In this document: positions 28,869 through 38,514 of the stretch, one piece after another
Position numbering within the stretch: the first letter of the stretch is position 1
Layout: every line of letters begins with the position of its first letter
Assembly: GCA_019636055.1 (NCBI GenBank)
Contig: JAHBYH010000001.1
Span: 124,001 to 188,000, forward strand
DNA from: Candidatus Paracaedibacteraceae bacterium
GTDB lineage: Bacteria; Pseudomonadota; Alphaproteobacteria; Paracaedibacterales; Paracaedibacteraceae
Direction of reading: 5' to 3'
DNA: 64,000 nucleotides
Position numbers and translations under genes: made by a program
The notes under the pieces: generated by a model
Seen by the model: the letters and a program-made list of their open reading frames with translations, nothing else
Databases searched by the model: none
What the model was told of the DNA's origin: nothing

Positions 28869-30280
28869 GCGCTGTGTACTTCCTTATCCGACGATTCATC
28901 GTCATCACGACCGTCATTAACACCCAAAGCTCTAAGTTTACGATGTAAAGCTGAACGCTCCATACCGATAAAACGAGCGGTTTTGGAGATATTTCCGCCA
29001 AACCGATTAACCTGGGCCAATAAATATTCACGCTCAAAAGCTTCTCGGGCTTCACGCAATGGCATAACAACGATTGAGGTATTTCCAACACTTGGCAATT
29101 TCACATCAGAACGAATTTCAGGCGGTAACATGGCACAGGTTACAGGTTCACGATTATCCCCCCCGGCCATTAAGAGAACCCACTCGATTGTATTCTTTAA
29201 CTGACGCACGTTCCCTGGCCATGGATATGATTGCAACATAATCATTGCCTCAGTTGAAATAATTCGCTCCGGACGGCCATGCGCCCGACTTGCCCTTGTC
29301 ATAAAATGATTGACGAGGTCAGGCACGTCCGTAAGACGTTCTGTCAACGCCGGAACTTGAATCGGAATAACACTAAGGCGATCATATAAGTCCTGACGGA
29401 ATCGGCCTTCTTTAATTTCTTCAGCAACAGTCATTGATGTTGATGCGATGATCCGCACATCGATTTCAATTTTCTGATTATCCCCTAATCGACAAAATCC
29501 CCCTTCTTGAAGGACACGGATTAATTTCGCCTGTACAGACAGAGGCAAATCACAAATTTCATTAATATATAAAGTCCCACCGTGGGCACGCTCAATCAAG
29601 CCAATTTTGCGTGGCTGAGATTCATCATGGCCAATAATCTCGGTACCAAATAATTCCGCATCAATATAATCAGGATTCATTGTTGAACAATTAACACTGA
29701 CAAAAGGCAAGTTTGAGCGTCGTGAATTTTGGTGGATCAAACGCGCAATCACTTCTTTGCCGGATCCCGCCGGGCCGCCAATAAAAATACGGCTATTTGT
29801 CGATGCCACCTTATCAATCGTCTGTCGGATATGGGAAATCTGAACAGATGAGCCAATCAACTCTGTCCCATCTGCCTTTACTTTTAACTCCTCATTTTCC
29901 CGACGAAGTTTTGCCGCTTCAAGGGCACGACTGATAATCACCAATAATCGATCAGATTCAAACGGTTTTTCAATGAAATCATAAGCCCCACGTTTTATAG
30001 CTGAGACCGCCGTTTCAATGGTTCCATGGCCACTCATCATAACAACAGGAACATGAGGATGATCACGTTTTATCATCTCAAGAATACGGATACCATCCCG
30101 CTCACCATCACCCAGCCACACATCTAAGACGACTAAATTGGGTTGGCGAAACTTTATCGCAGCCAAAGCCTCTACCCCATCCCGAGCAACACGAGTACCA
30201 TACCCCTCGTCACTTAGAATGCCAGAGACTAATTCACGAATATCAGCTTCATCATCTACGATCAAAATGTCTTGTGTCAT
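28865..30280 (-). CDS. ntrX: Response regulator NtrX (NtrC family)
   Basis: 471 residues: receiver domain (acidic pocket DDEAD; phospho-acceptor Asp53 in VLDVWLGDG), AAA+ domain (Walker A GGPAGSGKEVIARLIH; Walker B GGTLYINEICDLP) and a C-terminal Fis-type helix-turn-helix (GGNISKTARFIGMERSALH). The sigma-54-contacting GAFTGA loop is absent: ELFGTEIIGHDESQPRKIG goes straight to the Walker B region. This is known for alphaproteobacterial NtrX and means that it acts as a sigma-54-independent regulator. 12 bp after ntrY. Confidence 0.95.
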   Translation of the reverse strand: MTQDILIVDDEADIRELVSGILSDEGYGTRVARDGVEALAAIKFRQPNLVVLDVWLGDGERDGIRILEMIKRDHPHVPVVMMSGHGTIETAVSAIKRGAYDFIEKPFESDRLLVIISRALEAAKLRRENEELKVKADGTELIGSSVQISHIRQTIDKVASTNSRIFIGGPAGSGKEVIARLIHQNSRRSNLPFVSVNCSTMNPDYIDAELFGTEIIGHDESQPRKIGLIERAHGGTLYINEICDLPLSVQAKLIRVLQEGGFCRLGDNQKIEIDVRIIASTSMTVAEEIKEGRFRQDLYDRLSVIPIQVPALTERLTDVPDLVNHFMTRASRAHGRPERIISTEAMIMLQSYPWPGNVRQLKNTIEWVLLMAGGDNREPVTCAMLPPEIRSDVKLPSVGNTSIVVMPLREAREAFEREYLLAQVNRFGGNISKTARFIGMERSALHRKLRALGVNDGRDDDESSDKEVHSA

Positions 30281-30292
30281 AAAACCACTCGA

Positions 30293-32497
30293 TTATTTGG
30301 TTACTATCGGTATTTCAAAAAGCACGCGTGCCCCACCCAAGGGACTGTCACCAAGTTCTAATCGTCCCCGGTGATCTTCTATAATTTTAGCAACAATTGC
30401 CAGCCCAAGACCAGTCCCTTTTGAATGAGTCGTATAATACGGCTCTGTCAGCCGTTCACGACCGTTAACAGGCAGTCCAGGACCATTGTCCTCTACACTC
30501 ACAACACATTTATTATCCGCCAAACGCAAAGATATTTTTATTATTGGCCTATCCGGTTTGGCTTTTCCAGCAATTTCATCCAAGGATACAGCATTTATAG
30601 CATTCTGCAAAAGATTTGTCAGCACCTGAGTAATCTGAGCAGCATCACAATTAACCCAAATGTTATTAGAGTCAACACTCAAGTCAAATTCAATATGAGT
30701 ATGAGCCTGAATCTGTAAATCTAAAGCATTCTTAGCAATATTGACCAAATTATCCTTAACAAGGATCGGTTCCGGCATCCGAGCAAATGATGAAAACTCA
30801 TTAACGAGACGCCCAATTTGACCAACTTGACGGACAATTGTATCAACACAAGTCTGAAACACCTCAGGATCTGTCTGTATTTCTTTAAGATATTTTCGCT
30901 TTAGCCGTTCGGCAGACAACTGAATCGGTGTCAATGGGTTTTTGATTTCATGAGCAATCTTTCGTGCCACATCAGACCAAGCGGCTTTGCGTTGAGCAGA
31001 CATCAGCGGTGTCACATCATCAAAAGTTAAAATAACACCTGATTTTTTACGCCCGGAATGATCTGCGACAAGAACAACTTGCAATATCCGAGGGACACCA
31101 CGACGCATGATGGAAACTTGGGAAACAACAACACCGTCTGCCGAAGCCGTTAAGTCAACAAGCAACGGTTTAACTTCAGGTAAGACGTCAGCCAATTTCA
31201 TAACCAGACCTTCATCACGGATATCCAAAAGTTCACGGGCTCGCCTATTGATCAAACTAATCACGCCACCCGAATCTGTACTAATAACCCCCGCCGAGAT
31301 ACGTGATAAAACGGCCTCCATAAACTGACGTCGTTGATCAATCTGCAGGCTTGCATTAATCAACTCTTGACGCTGGTTTTTTAATTGTACGGTCATTCGA
31401 TTAAAAGCTTCAGCCAAAACCCCCAACTCATTATTAATAGAACCTTGCGCTTCGACTTGAACTTCAAGATTACCTTGACTCACAGCATCAGAGGCCGTGA
31501 TTAAACGACTAATCGGCCGGACAAACAAATTAGCAACGGTCAAGCCCGCCCAAACAGCAGCCAAAAGCAAAAGAAATGCGACCAATGAGAAAAATAAAAT
31601 AAACGTAATTTGTAGGCCGGATCGTTGAGCATCTAACCTCTCATATTCAGAGATAGCACTATCTGTTTGCTTAACATGCCTCAACACATCAGGATCAATA
31701 ACCTTACCAATATAAAGGAAAAAGCTCCCTGCAGGATCCAACCGCGTTAAGGCTCGAACACGATCGTCTTTATCACTTGATAAAACAACCATTTCACCAT
31801 TTTTTGCTCGCTGAAACGCATCAATAAGGGCTTTTTCAAACTCAAGAGCAAACGTTAGAAAAGCTCGACCAACAACATTCCCCTCTTCATCTAAAATAAG
31901 CGCTTCATCCACGCCTCGCTCACGCGTCAACCTTGTTAATGACTCAGACAATTGTTCCGGAAATCTTGACCTGGCTTGAATTGTTGGCCCTAACTCATTA
32001 ATTAAGGCAACAGCATCCTCTTCGATCCCCTTAGCCCGTTCATACAAATAGGCATTCGCAACGAATTTCGCTTCACTTAATGCCAAACGCACCGGCTCAC
32101 TGAACCACGCCTTTAACCCTACATTGAAAAATAAAGCAGAAAATACTGTCACAAATATACCGGGCGTAATAGCAACAAAGGCAAATAAAGCGGCAATTTG
32201 CACATGAAGTTTAGACCCGGCAGTCCCCTTGCGCCGCTCAGCCCAGATTTCAAGCAATCGCTTAGCAATCACAACAGAGAGCATCAACATAAGAGTGACA
32301 TCAAGATAGATCAAGGGCAGAACACGACTAGATTTATCTGCAAAATCATCAGTTCCCGTCAAGACAACATACGTCGCCACACCAGACAGAATAGCAGCAA
32401 TACTCAGGATTAACCCAGCGCGACGCATAAGGATATCCCGTTGAATAGCCTTTTCCATCCAGCTTGTTATTCGTTGAAAATATCCCGTTTCTGTCAT
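30293..32497 (-). CDS. ntrY: Sensor histidine kinase NtrY
   Basis: Partner kinase of NtrX, implicated in nitrogen, redox and envelope responses. 734 residues: three to four membrane helices (near 20-115 and ~285-305) enclosing a ~170-residue periplasmic region, HAMP (~305-360), PAS domain (~375-490), HisKA with phospho-acceptor His in ARKIAHEIKNPLTPIQL (~515) and HATPase with NLLQNAINA, VEDNGPGLP and GTGLGLAIV. It starts 3 bp after the Fis-like gene stop. All catalytic boxes are intact. Confidence 0.95.
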   Translation of the reverse strand: MTETGYFQRITSWMEKAIQRDILMRRAGLILSIAAILSGVATYVVLTGTDDFADKSSRVLPLIYLDVTLMLMLSVVIAKRLLEIWAERRKGTAGSKLHVQIAALFAFVAITPGIFVTVFSALFFNVGLKAWFSEPVRLALSEAKFVANAYLYERAKGIEEDAVALINELGPTIQARSRFPEQLSESLTRLTRERGVDEALILDEEGNVVGRAFLTFALEFEKALIDAFQRAKNGEMVVLSSDKDDRVRALTRLDPAGSFFLYIGKVIDPDVLRHVKQTDSAISEYERLDAQRSGLQITFILFFSLVAFLLLLAAVWAGLTVANLFVRPISRLITASDAVSQGNLEVQVEAQGSINNELGVLAEAFNRMTVQLKNQRQELINASLQIDQRRQFMEAVLSRISAGVISTDSGGVISLINRRARELLDIRDEGLVMKLADVLPEVKPLLVDLTASADGVVVSQVSIMRRGVPRILQVVLVADHSGRKKSGVILTFDDVTPLMSAQRKAAWSDVARKIAHEIKNPLTPIQLSAERLKRKYLKEIQTDPEVFQTCVDTIVRQVGQIGRLVNEFSSFARMPEPILVKDNLVNIAKNALDLQIQAHTHIEFDLSVDSNNIWVNCDAAQITQVLTNLLQNAINAVSLDEIAGKAKPDRPIIKISLRLADNKCVVSVEDNGPGLPVNGRERLTEPYYTTHSKGTGLGLAIVAKIIEDHRGRLELGDSPLGGARVLFEIPIVTK

Positions 32498-32500
32498 GGT

Positions 32501-32782
32501 TTAATCATGCATCAGAGCCGGGTCGATTTGCAACTCTGTTAATCTTTTCCGCAATGTATTACGGTTAATCCCCAGAATCTCGGCAGCTTTCTTTTGATTC
32601 CCACGAACTGATTGAAGGGTCGCTTTTAAAAGAGGGCGTTCAACCTCTTGGATAACGCGATCATACAATCCTGATGCCGGCAATGCACCCTCAAGCGCTG
32701 AAAAATATGCGTCAATAAACTCTTCAACGATATAAGATAATCCACCTTGATTTGGGAGTGTGGCCTTTATTTTAGACGGCAT
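32501..32782 (-). CDS. Fis-like DNA-binding protein, probable NtrC C-terminal remnant
   Basis: 93 residues from ATG 32782 (11-bp overlap with dusB; a longer frame from 32815 lies inside dusB). It consists only of a dimerisation helix pair (SYIVEEFIDAYFSALEG, LYDRVIQEVERPLL) and a helix-turn-helix (GNQKKAAEILGINRNTLRK). That is the structure of Fis, and also of the DNA-binding end of NtrC; the segment ALPASGLYDRV is closer to what I remember of alphaproteobacterial NtrC. In alphaproteobacteria the usual order is dusB-ntrB-ntrC-ntrY-ntrX, so this gene sits exactly where ntrBC is expected. No receiver or AAA+ domain remains. It could bend DNA as Fis does. Confidence 0.85.
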   Translation of the reverse strand: MPSKIKATLPNQGGLSYIVEEFIDAYFSALEGALPASGLYDRVIQEVERPLLKATLQSVRGNQKKAAEILGINRNTLRKRLTELQIDPALMHD

Positions 32783-33758
32783 GAGCAGACACCTGTTGCT
32801 TATAAAATTCATCAATCAAATTATGCATTGCTTTGGGATCTTCGGTTTTATTTACTTCAACTCGGTAATCGGTCGAGTTTGTTAGTCCCTTACTGTACCA
32901 TCCCACATGTTTACGAGCAATCTTGATTCCCGTAGAAATACCATAATGGGACAAAATATCATCAAGATGTTGCTTAACAGTCGCATGCTGCACCGAAAGT
33001 TCAGGATCAGGAAGATGCTGACCTGTTTTTAGGTAATGGCCAATCTGATTAATAAACCAAGGACGACCATAAGCACCCCTACCGACCATAACACCATCCG
33101 CACCACTTTGTTCAAGCAATGATATAGCATCAGCAATACTAACAACATCCCCGTTACCAATAACAGGGAGTTTTACCGCATTTTTAACATTGCGGATAAA
33201 GCCCCAATCTGCACGGCCGTTATATAATTGACAACGAGTTCGACCATGGACGGTGATCATTTTAACCCCACAATCTTCGGCAATACGTGCCAGATTTGGA
33301 GCGTTTCTATTACTGTCATCCCAACCGGTACGCATTTTTAAGGTAACAGGAACACTAACCGCTTTTACAGTCGCCTCAATAATTTTACCAGCAAGAACTT
33401 CATCCCGCATCAAAGATGACCCGGCATGACCGTTAACGATTTTTTTAACAGGACAGCCCATATTAATATCGATAATTTGCGCCCCCAGATCGGCATTGAG
33501 TTTAGCTGCCTCAGCCATGACAGAAGGCTCACACCCGGCCAATTGCACAGCCATCGGCAATTCCTCAGGAGATTTTTCAATCATCTTCATAGTTTGACGC
33601 ACCTGACGAACCATAGCTTGACTTGCAATCATCTCAGAAATCACAAGCCCCGCTCCCATCCGTTTTACTAAACGACGGAATGGCATATCTGTTACGCCTG
33701 ACATGGGCGCCAGTATTACAGGCATCTCTAATTCAATAGTGTCAATCTTGATTGTCAT
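32772..33758 (-). CDS. dusB: tRNA-dihydrouridine synthase DusB
   Basis: FMN-dependent reduction of uridine in tRNA (NifR3 family). 328 residues. LAPMSGVTDMPFRRL at the N-terminus, the catalytic Cys in DINMGCPVKKIV (~100), KMRTGWDD, VHGRTRCQLYNGRADW and DGVMVGRGAYGRPW define a TIM barrel with a C-terminal helical domain. First gene of the dusB-fis-like-ntrY-ntrX-trkA unit. Confidence 0.96.
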   Translation of the reverse strand: MTIKIDTIELEMPVILAPMSGVTDMPFRRLVKRMGAGLVISEMIASQAMVRQVRQTMKMIEKSPEELPMAVQLAGCEPSVMAEAAKLNADLGAQIIDINMGCPVKKIVNGHAGSSLMRDEVLAGKIIEATVKAVSVPVTLKMRTGWDDSNRNAPNLARIAEDCGVKMITVHGRTRCQLYNGRADWGFIRNVKNAVKLPVIGNGDVVSIADAISLLEQSGADGVMVGRGAYGRPWFINQIGHYLKTGQHLPDPELSVQHATVKQHLDDILSHYGISTGIKIARKHVGWYSKGLTNSTDYRVEVNKTEDPKAMHNLIDEFYKQQVSAHAV

Positions 33759-34139
33759 AAAAGTCGTCTTTAAAAAATTAGGAGTTATACTAATTAAGTC
33801 CTAGAGCGAATTCAGCGGATCATCAGCTTTATAAGCGCACTCAATGTAGGGTTGCGCAGCCTTATCTTTGAATCCATCTATATTACTTATTTTCAATAAT
33901 TGATATTAACTATACTACAAATTTTATACGTGCGCAATATTTAGGCACAAACGATAGATTTAAAGTATGACAATTATTATTTTCATAAAAAAAGGGGCAC
34001 TTTCCTCCCCTTTTTGAAAAAAATAAATTTAAGCGTAAGTCCCAGAAATAAGTAATACGGCTGAATTTTAGTGTATTAGCTATGCACACAAACCGAAAAC
34101 CTGTATAATTCGCCGCAAGACTATTACTAAGATTTTGTA
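33759..34139. other. 381-bp intergenic region between trxA and dusB
   Basis: Holds the trxA terminator (33987-34015) and presumably the dusB promoter. One minus-strand frame ending at 33801 reads as about 30 protein-like residues after a TTG (DGFKDKAAQPYIECAYKADD) but has no ribosome site and is too short to call. Confidence 0.4.
33987..34016 (-). terminator. Terminator downstream of trxA
   Basis: AAAAAGGGG and CCCCTTTTT pair around a nine-base loop. On the minus strand the stem is followed by a run of seven T, so it should end the trxA transcript about 125 bp beyond its stop, before dusB. Confidence 0.75.
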
Positions 34140-34457
34140 TTATGCACTCTCAAGCCATTCGACGAGTTTACCTTTTGGCTGAACCCCAACCTTTGTAGAA
34201 ACAGCTTGCCCACCTTTGAACAAAGTCAGCGTTGGGATACTGCGAACACCAAGAGATGCAGGTGTACTAGGGTTTTGATCAATATTCATCTTGACGATTT
34301 TTACTTTATCACCCATTTCAACTGCAACTTCCTCGAGAATTGGCGCAATCATTTTGCATGGACCACACCATTCAGCCCAGAAATCAACCAATACAGGAAC
34401 ATCCGCACCCAAAACTTCAGCTTGAAAATCTGAATCGCTAACCTGTTGTAAACTCAT
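34140..34457 (-). CDS. trxA: Thioredoxin 1
   Basis: 105-residue dithiol oxidoreductase with the [13 protein letters not shown] active site (~residues 28-40), the cis-Pro in [11 protein letters not shown] and ends typical of TrxA. Preceded by GAGGGTAAAGTT before the ATG. Monocistronic, with its own terminator. Confidence 0.97.
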   Translation of the reverse strand: MSLQQVSDSDFQAEVLGADVPVLVDFWAEWCGPCKMIAPILEEVAVEMGDKVKIVKMNIDQNPSTPASLGVRSIPTLTLFKGGQAVSTKVGVQPKGKLVEWLESA

Positions 34458-34633
34458 AACTTTACCCTCTTTACTAAAACTGTTTACCTAATTGTAACAT
34501 ACACGCCCCCTTGTCGATAAGCGAAAAAATATTTTTATTCACCACCATATTCTATATGATGTTATAGTCGTTCTAGTTGATTTTACCACCGCTTCCACAC
34601 AAGGGATGAGGTGAATAATAAGGAACCATAATA

Positions 34634-35359
34634 ATGTCCGAAGTCGTTAACGTCGTTTGTATGAAATGGGGAACAAAATATCCAGCCCTTTACGTCAACA
34701 ATCTTGCATCAATGGTAAAACGCAATCTGACCCTGCCCTATCGTTTTGTCTGTTTTACAGATGATCCTACAGGACTGGATAATGACATTGAAACCTTCCC
34801 CTTGCCCGTTATCAATGTACCGCCAAAGTATGATGTATCTCCTTGGCGAAAACTAGGTATGTTTTCCAAAGAACTCGGCAGCCTAAAAGGGAAAACTCTC
34901 TTTCTGGATGTTGATGTCTTGATCACAGGATCCTTGAACGATTTCTTTAGCCATTCAGACAAATTCTGCATCATTGAAAACTGGACGCAAAAAGGCCAAG
35001 GGATCGGAAATTCATCTGTTTATTGCTTTACAGTCGGCAAGCATACAGATGTACTTGACCATTATAATGAGAATATGAACAAGGTTTTATCGTCCTATGA
35101 TAATGAACAAATGTACCTTTCAAAAAAAATCGGCGATATTGTCTATTGGCCAGATGAATGGTGCCGCAGTTTCAAACGACACCTAATGCCTAAAGGAATC
35201 TTAAAATATTTCATGAAACCGAGCAGACCCGATACCCAAACCCGGATTGTGGTTTTCCACGGTCGCCCTGAAATTCCAGAAGCTTTGGCCGGTGGATTTC
35301 ATGGAAGTTGGCGGAAGTTTGTGCGGGCATGCCCATGGATTAGTGATCTGTGGCGTTAA
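34634..35359 (+). CDS. Glycosyltransferase-like protein with DxD motif
   Basis: 241 residues without a signal peptide. The pattern is that of a GT-A fold: YVNNLASMVKRN, RFVCFTDDPTG, then KTLFLDVDVLITGSL with a DxD near residue 92 for metal and nucleotide-sugar binding, and DNEQMYLSKKIG followed by VVFHGRPEIPEAL at the end. Related small proteins in alphaproteobacteria are annotated as GT8-like transferases. Acceptor unknown; surface polysaccharide or LPS decoration is likely. Its last 20 bp overlap the 3' end of the convergent patatin gene. Confidence 0.75.
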   Translation: MSEVVNVVCMKWGTKYPALYVNNLASMVKRNLTLPYRFVCFTDDPTGLDNDIETFPLPVINVPPKYDVSPWRKLGMFSKELGSLKGKTLFLDVDVLITGSLNDFFSHSDKFCIIENWTQKGQGIGNSSVYCFTVGKHTDVLDHYNENMNKVLSSYDNEQMYLSKKIGDIVYWPDEWCRSFKRHLMPKGILKYFMKPSRPDTQTRIVVFHGRPEIPEALAGGFHGSWRKFVRACPWISDLWR

Positions 35360-37619
35360 AACCGGGCAATGTGATTTTCCCTTTAAGCTCGTCCAACTTA
35401 GAGCATTGAGTGTAAGAACATAAAGCATAAACTAACTCAGGAAAGTTCCAGATCGGAAATTGGTTTCGGGTCTGGGCCACATTCATATCACCGCCTAGGC
35501 TACCGGCAACCTCGGGCACAAATGTTGTCGCAGTCACAACTTGACGCCCTAATGCACTTAATTTATTAACATTTTCCTTATCAACCTTATCAAGTTCGAT
35601 TGCTTCGCTGAGTTTAGGGTTGAGGCGCACATAATTAACATGAACACCTTGCGCTTCTAATTCCCGAGCATAACGTCGCATGTTCTTACGTGCCCTGATT
35701 TCTCCATCACGCAGGCTAATTAAAAATGACATTCCTAATCCCCCCAGACCTGTAGCAACAGTGTCAGGATTATACTTATAAAGTTCCTCTCCTGTTCCAA
35801 TAGAGAGGATATTGATTTTCTTAGCATTTGGATAGATTTTCCGAGCTTCGATTAATGCTTCATAAACCGGATCATTATTGGTAATGCCACCATCGACAAA
35901 AACCCCTTGCTTTCCGTCATACCGAAAAGAAACTGGCGGAAAATAGGACGGTGCAGCACTTGTCGCCCTTGCCGCAAGCCACGCAGGCAAATCGCGCCGA
36001 GGATCCAAACCATCTCGGGATGAAAATGTAACGGATTTCCCCTCACTAAAACTAACGCTTGTCACCAAAACAGGTTTTACCGTATGGCTGAGCTTATATT
36101 CCCCAAAATATTGCTTAAAAATTCCCTCAAGACTATCCGCTTTATATGCAAATCCCCTCAGTTGATTCACATATTTCATAAACGCTGAACTTTTAGCATA
36201 GGGTGGGAAGATTCTGGTACCTTGCGTTGTATAGAGAGACAGTAAGGTGTTAGTACTATTCCTTGGAATATGACTATTCGGATCCTGAGGCACCGTTAGA
36301 CCAATCGCCATAATCCCCCCTGTCGATGTCCCCGCAAAAAGATCAAAAATCTCAGCAGGATGTTTTCCTGTTTTTTTAGAGATTTCATCCAAAATTGTTG
36401 CACCAATGATTCCTCGGATACCACCACCATCAAGAGAAAGAATCCAAATCTCATTTTTATTCCGATCAAAAATAACGTTACGACCTTGGGTAGCTGGCAA
36501 AAGACCACCACGAGGAACTTTTGCGTATTGGTCAGACAACATTTGATTGTGGGTTTTGAGTTTTTCATATTCTTCGGTGAAATAAGTGTTATAGCCCTTT
36601 ATCTCATTCAATGCCATAACTTTAGCAACACTAAGTTTAATAACCGTAATAAGACCTAGGATTTTATTTCGATGCGTCTGAATCTCGTCAAACCTTGGCA
36701 ATCGTGCCCCCAGCTTAAAGACTTCACGTTTCAACCAACTTTTTTGCTGCACAGGGTTATAAGATTCCAAAGCGACTCTTAACTCATCCAAAGTATAAAC
36801 AAATGGCTTTGTCCCATAATCACGAGGCGTTTCAGTTTTATCCGTTTTAGGAGTGTTCAACATATCATATATCCAACCAAGCTTTTCTTTTGATTGTTTA
36901 TAATAGGGTAGTTTCTGCAAAGAATTTCTCAATCCTCTAGTCCCAAACATAAGCTTTAATTCGCGAACAATTTCATTCAATGAATTTGTAATAACGCGAT
37001 TAGCCTGAAACGCTGATGTCGCAATTGCTTCTTTGTTTTGATCAACATTATTTCCCATTTTAATCTGCTGAAGTCTCTGATTCAAAGAATCAAGAATTTG
37101 CTTATTTATCGGACTAACGATCAAATCACCCGCAAAAATTGAATAGGTAGGATTAGCCTTAACCCCACTTTCCTGAACATCCCGCAAGAGTAACATCAAT
37201 GTTTCTTTCAGATGCTGAAGGAATTTATATTCCTCTCCTAAAATCTTACTTGATTTGATAAGATCTTGGATTCTATTTGACACAAGCGCCAAAAGACTAA
37301 CCAAAGCATCAACATTAGATTGTTGAATGGATCTTGACGTCTGGATGTAATCAATCGTATTGACGATTTCTTGTTTTTGATGGTCATTTAGGTATGGAGT
37401 ACCCTGAATGATTTGAGGAAGTAAAGTTCGTCCCATCTGTGTATTAAATTGATTATTTAAATAGTCAATTGTCCTACGTCTTTGCGTCTCTAGATTTTTA
37501 TCAAAATTTTCTGCCGATTGAGAGCGCGGCATAGCCTCTGTACTTGTCGACTGAGTAAGAACACTCAATGATCCATTTTCTGCATAGACTAGGCTTAACA
37601 AAACCAAGAATACCTTCAT
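35340..37619 (-). CDS. Secreted patatin-like phospholipase with long N-terminal region
   Basis: 759 residues from ATG 37619, chosen because the protein then opens with a signal peptide (MKVFLVLLSLVYAENGS); the frame from 37652 is longer. Residues ~30-380 are mainly helical and Gln/Asn-rich. The patatin domain runs ~390-740: oxyanion loop SLDGGGIRGIIG, nucleophile Ser in FAGTSTGGIMA (~430) and catalytic Asp in VFVDGGITNND (~575), so the dyad is complete. Patatins cleave phospholipid acyl esters; such secreted enzymes act in host-membrane escape in intracellular bacteria (ExoU/RP534 type). Substrate and secretion route are inferred only. Confidence 0.88.
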   Translation of the reverse strand: MKVFLVLLSLVYAENGSLSVLTQSTSTEAMPRSQSAENFDKNLETQRRRTIDYLNNQFNTQMGRTLLPQIIQGTPYLNDHQKQEIVNTIDYIQTSRSIQQSNVDALVSLLALVSNRIQDLIKSSKILGEEYKFLQHLKETLMLLLRDVQESGVKANPTYSIFAGDLIVSPINKQILDSLNQRLQQIKMGNNVDQNKEAIATSAFQANRVITNSLNEIVRELKLMFGTRGLRNSLQKLPYYKQSKEKLGWIYDMLNTPKTDKTETPRDYGTKPFVYTLDELRVALESYNPVQQKSWLKREVFKLGARLPRFDEIQTHRNKILGLITVIKLSVAKVMALNEIKGYNTYFTEEYEKLKTHNQMLSDQYAKVPRGGLLPATQGRNVIFDRNKNEIWILSLDGGGIRGIIGATILDEISKKTGKHPAEIFDLFAGTSTGGIMAIGLTVPQDPNSHIPRNSTNTLLSLYTTQGTRIFPPYAKSSAFMKYVNQLRGFAYKADSLEGIFKQYFGEYKLSHTVKPVLVTSVSFSEGKSVTFSSRDGLDPRRDLPAWLAARATSAAPSYFPPVSFRYDGKQGVFVDGGITNNDPVYEALIEARKIYPNAKKINILSIGTGEELYKYNPDTVATGLGGLGMSFLISLRDGEIRARKNMRRYARELEAQGVHVNYVRLNPKLSEAIELDKVDKENVNKLSALGRQVVTATTFVPEVAGSLGGDMNVAQTRNQFPIWNFPELVYALCSYTQCSKLDELKGKITLPGFNATDH

Positions 37620-37698
37620 CACCTGCACCCAAAACAGAACTACCCTGACCAATAGGTTAACATTAATCTTTTAAAGATTGGTTAAGATAAGGGGGAGT

Positions 37699-38514
37699 TT
37701 ATTTAAAATTGCGAGCAAGTTTAATAAATTGTTCTAGCAGCAACTCTTCCGCACGCGCTGTTTCTTTTATTCCCAGAAAAGCTAAATCATCCACAGCAAA
37801 AAGCGAACCGAGAGAAGATCGAATCATTTTACGGCGCTGACCAAAAGCAGCATGGGTGATTTTTTCCAAAGCAGGCAAGATAGACAAATCAACATCAGGT
37901 TTTGGAATGAGATTAACGATAGACGAAGTCACTTTGGGTGGCGGAGAAAAAGCCCCGGGCGGCAAGTCAAACATCTTTTGAACATTCGCCAAGTATTGTG
38001 AAAGAATCGTCAAACGACCATAATCAGCCGTTCTTGGCTTTGCGATAATACGCAAAGCGACTTCTTTTTGGAACATAAGTGTCATCGATTGTATATTGTC
38101 TAGGTCATGCAACCAATTAACCAAAAGCTGTGTCCCAACATTATAAGGTAAGTTAGCTACAATCTTAAGCGGTTCGTCCGGACATAAATCCTGAGGCCGA
38201 ACGGTCAACGCATCCGCATGGACAACGCGAAGTCGCCCTTCTGCCTTGATAATAAGCGGCTGTAAAGCCTCAATACACCGAGGATCATGTTCAATCGATA
38301 TAACGCGTTTAGCGCCTGCTTCGAGCAGTGCCCGCGTTAAGCCGCCTGGTCCTGGGCCAATTTCGACAACGGCACAATCCCCAAGCTTACCCGCCATACG
38401 CGCAACCTTGCGAACCGTATCCATATTCAATAAAAAGTTTTGTCCCAAAGATTTTTTAGCAGCAAGACCAAACTGATCGACTGTTTCTTTTAGGGATGGC
38501 AGGCCGTCAAGCAT
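37699..38514 (-). CDS. rsmA: 16S rRNA dimethyladenosine transferase
   Basis: KsgA/RsmA dimethylates two adjacent adenosines near the 3' end of 16S rRNA in 30S maturation. 271 residues: FGLAAKKSLGQNFLLN, SAM motif VEIGPGPGGLTRALLE, VHADAL, the catalytic IVANLPYNVGTQLL (NLPY) and C-terminal FGQRRKMIRSSL. Its ATG shares one base with the surA stop (TAATG). Confidence 0.96.
   Translation of the reverse strand: MLDGLPSLKETVDQFGLAAKKSLGQNFLLNMDTVRKVARMAGKLGDCAVVEIGPGPGGLTRALLEAGAKRVISIEHDPRCIEALQPLIIKAEGRLRVVHADALTVRPQDLCPDEPLKIVANLPYNVGTQLLVNWLHDLDNIQSMTLMFQKEVALRIIAKPRTADYGRLTILSQYLANVQKMFDLPPGAFSPPPKVTSSIVNLIPKPDVDLSILPALEKITHAAFGQRRKMIRSSLGSLFAVDDLAFLGIKETARAEELLLEQFIKLARNFK

Noticed and set aside
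33801-33899. About 30 protein-like codons after a TTG on the minus strand
   Set aside because: Too short, no ribosome site, no homology judgement possible; mentioned only in the intergenic entry.
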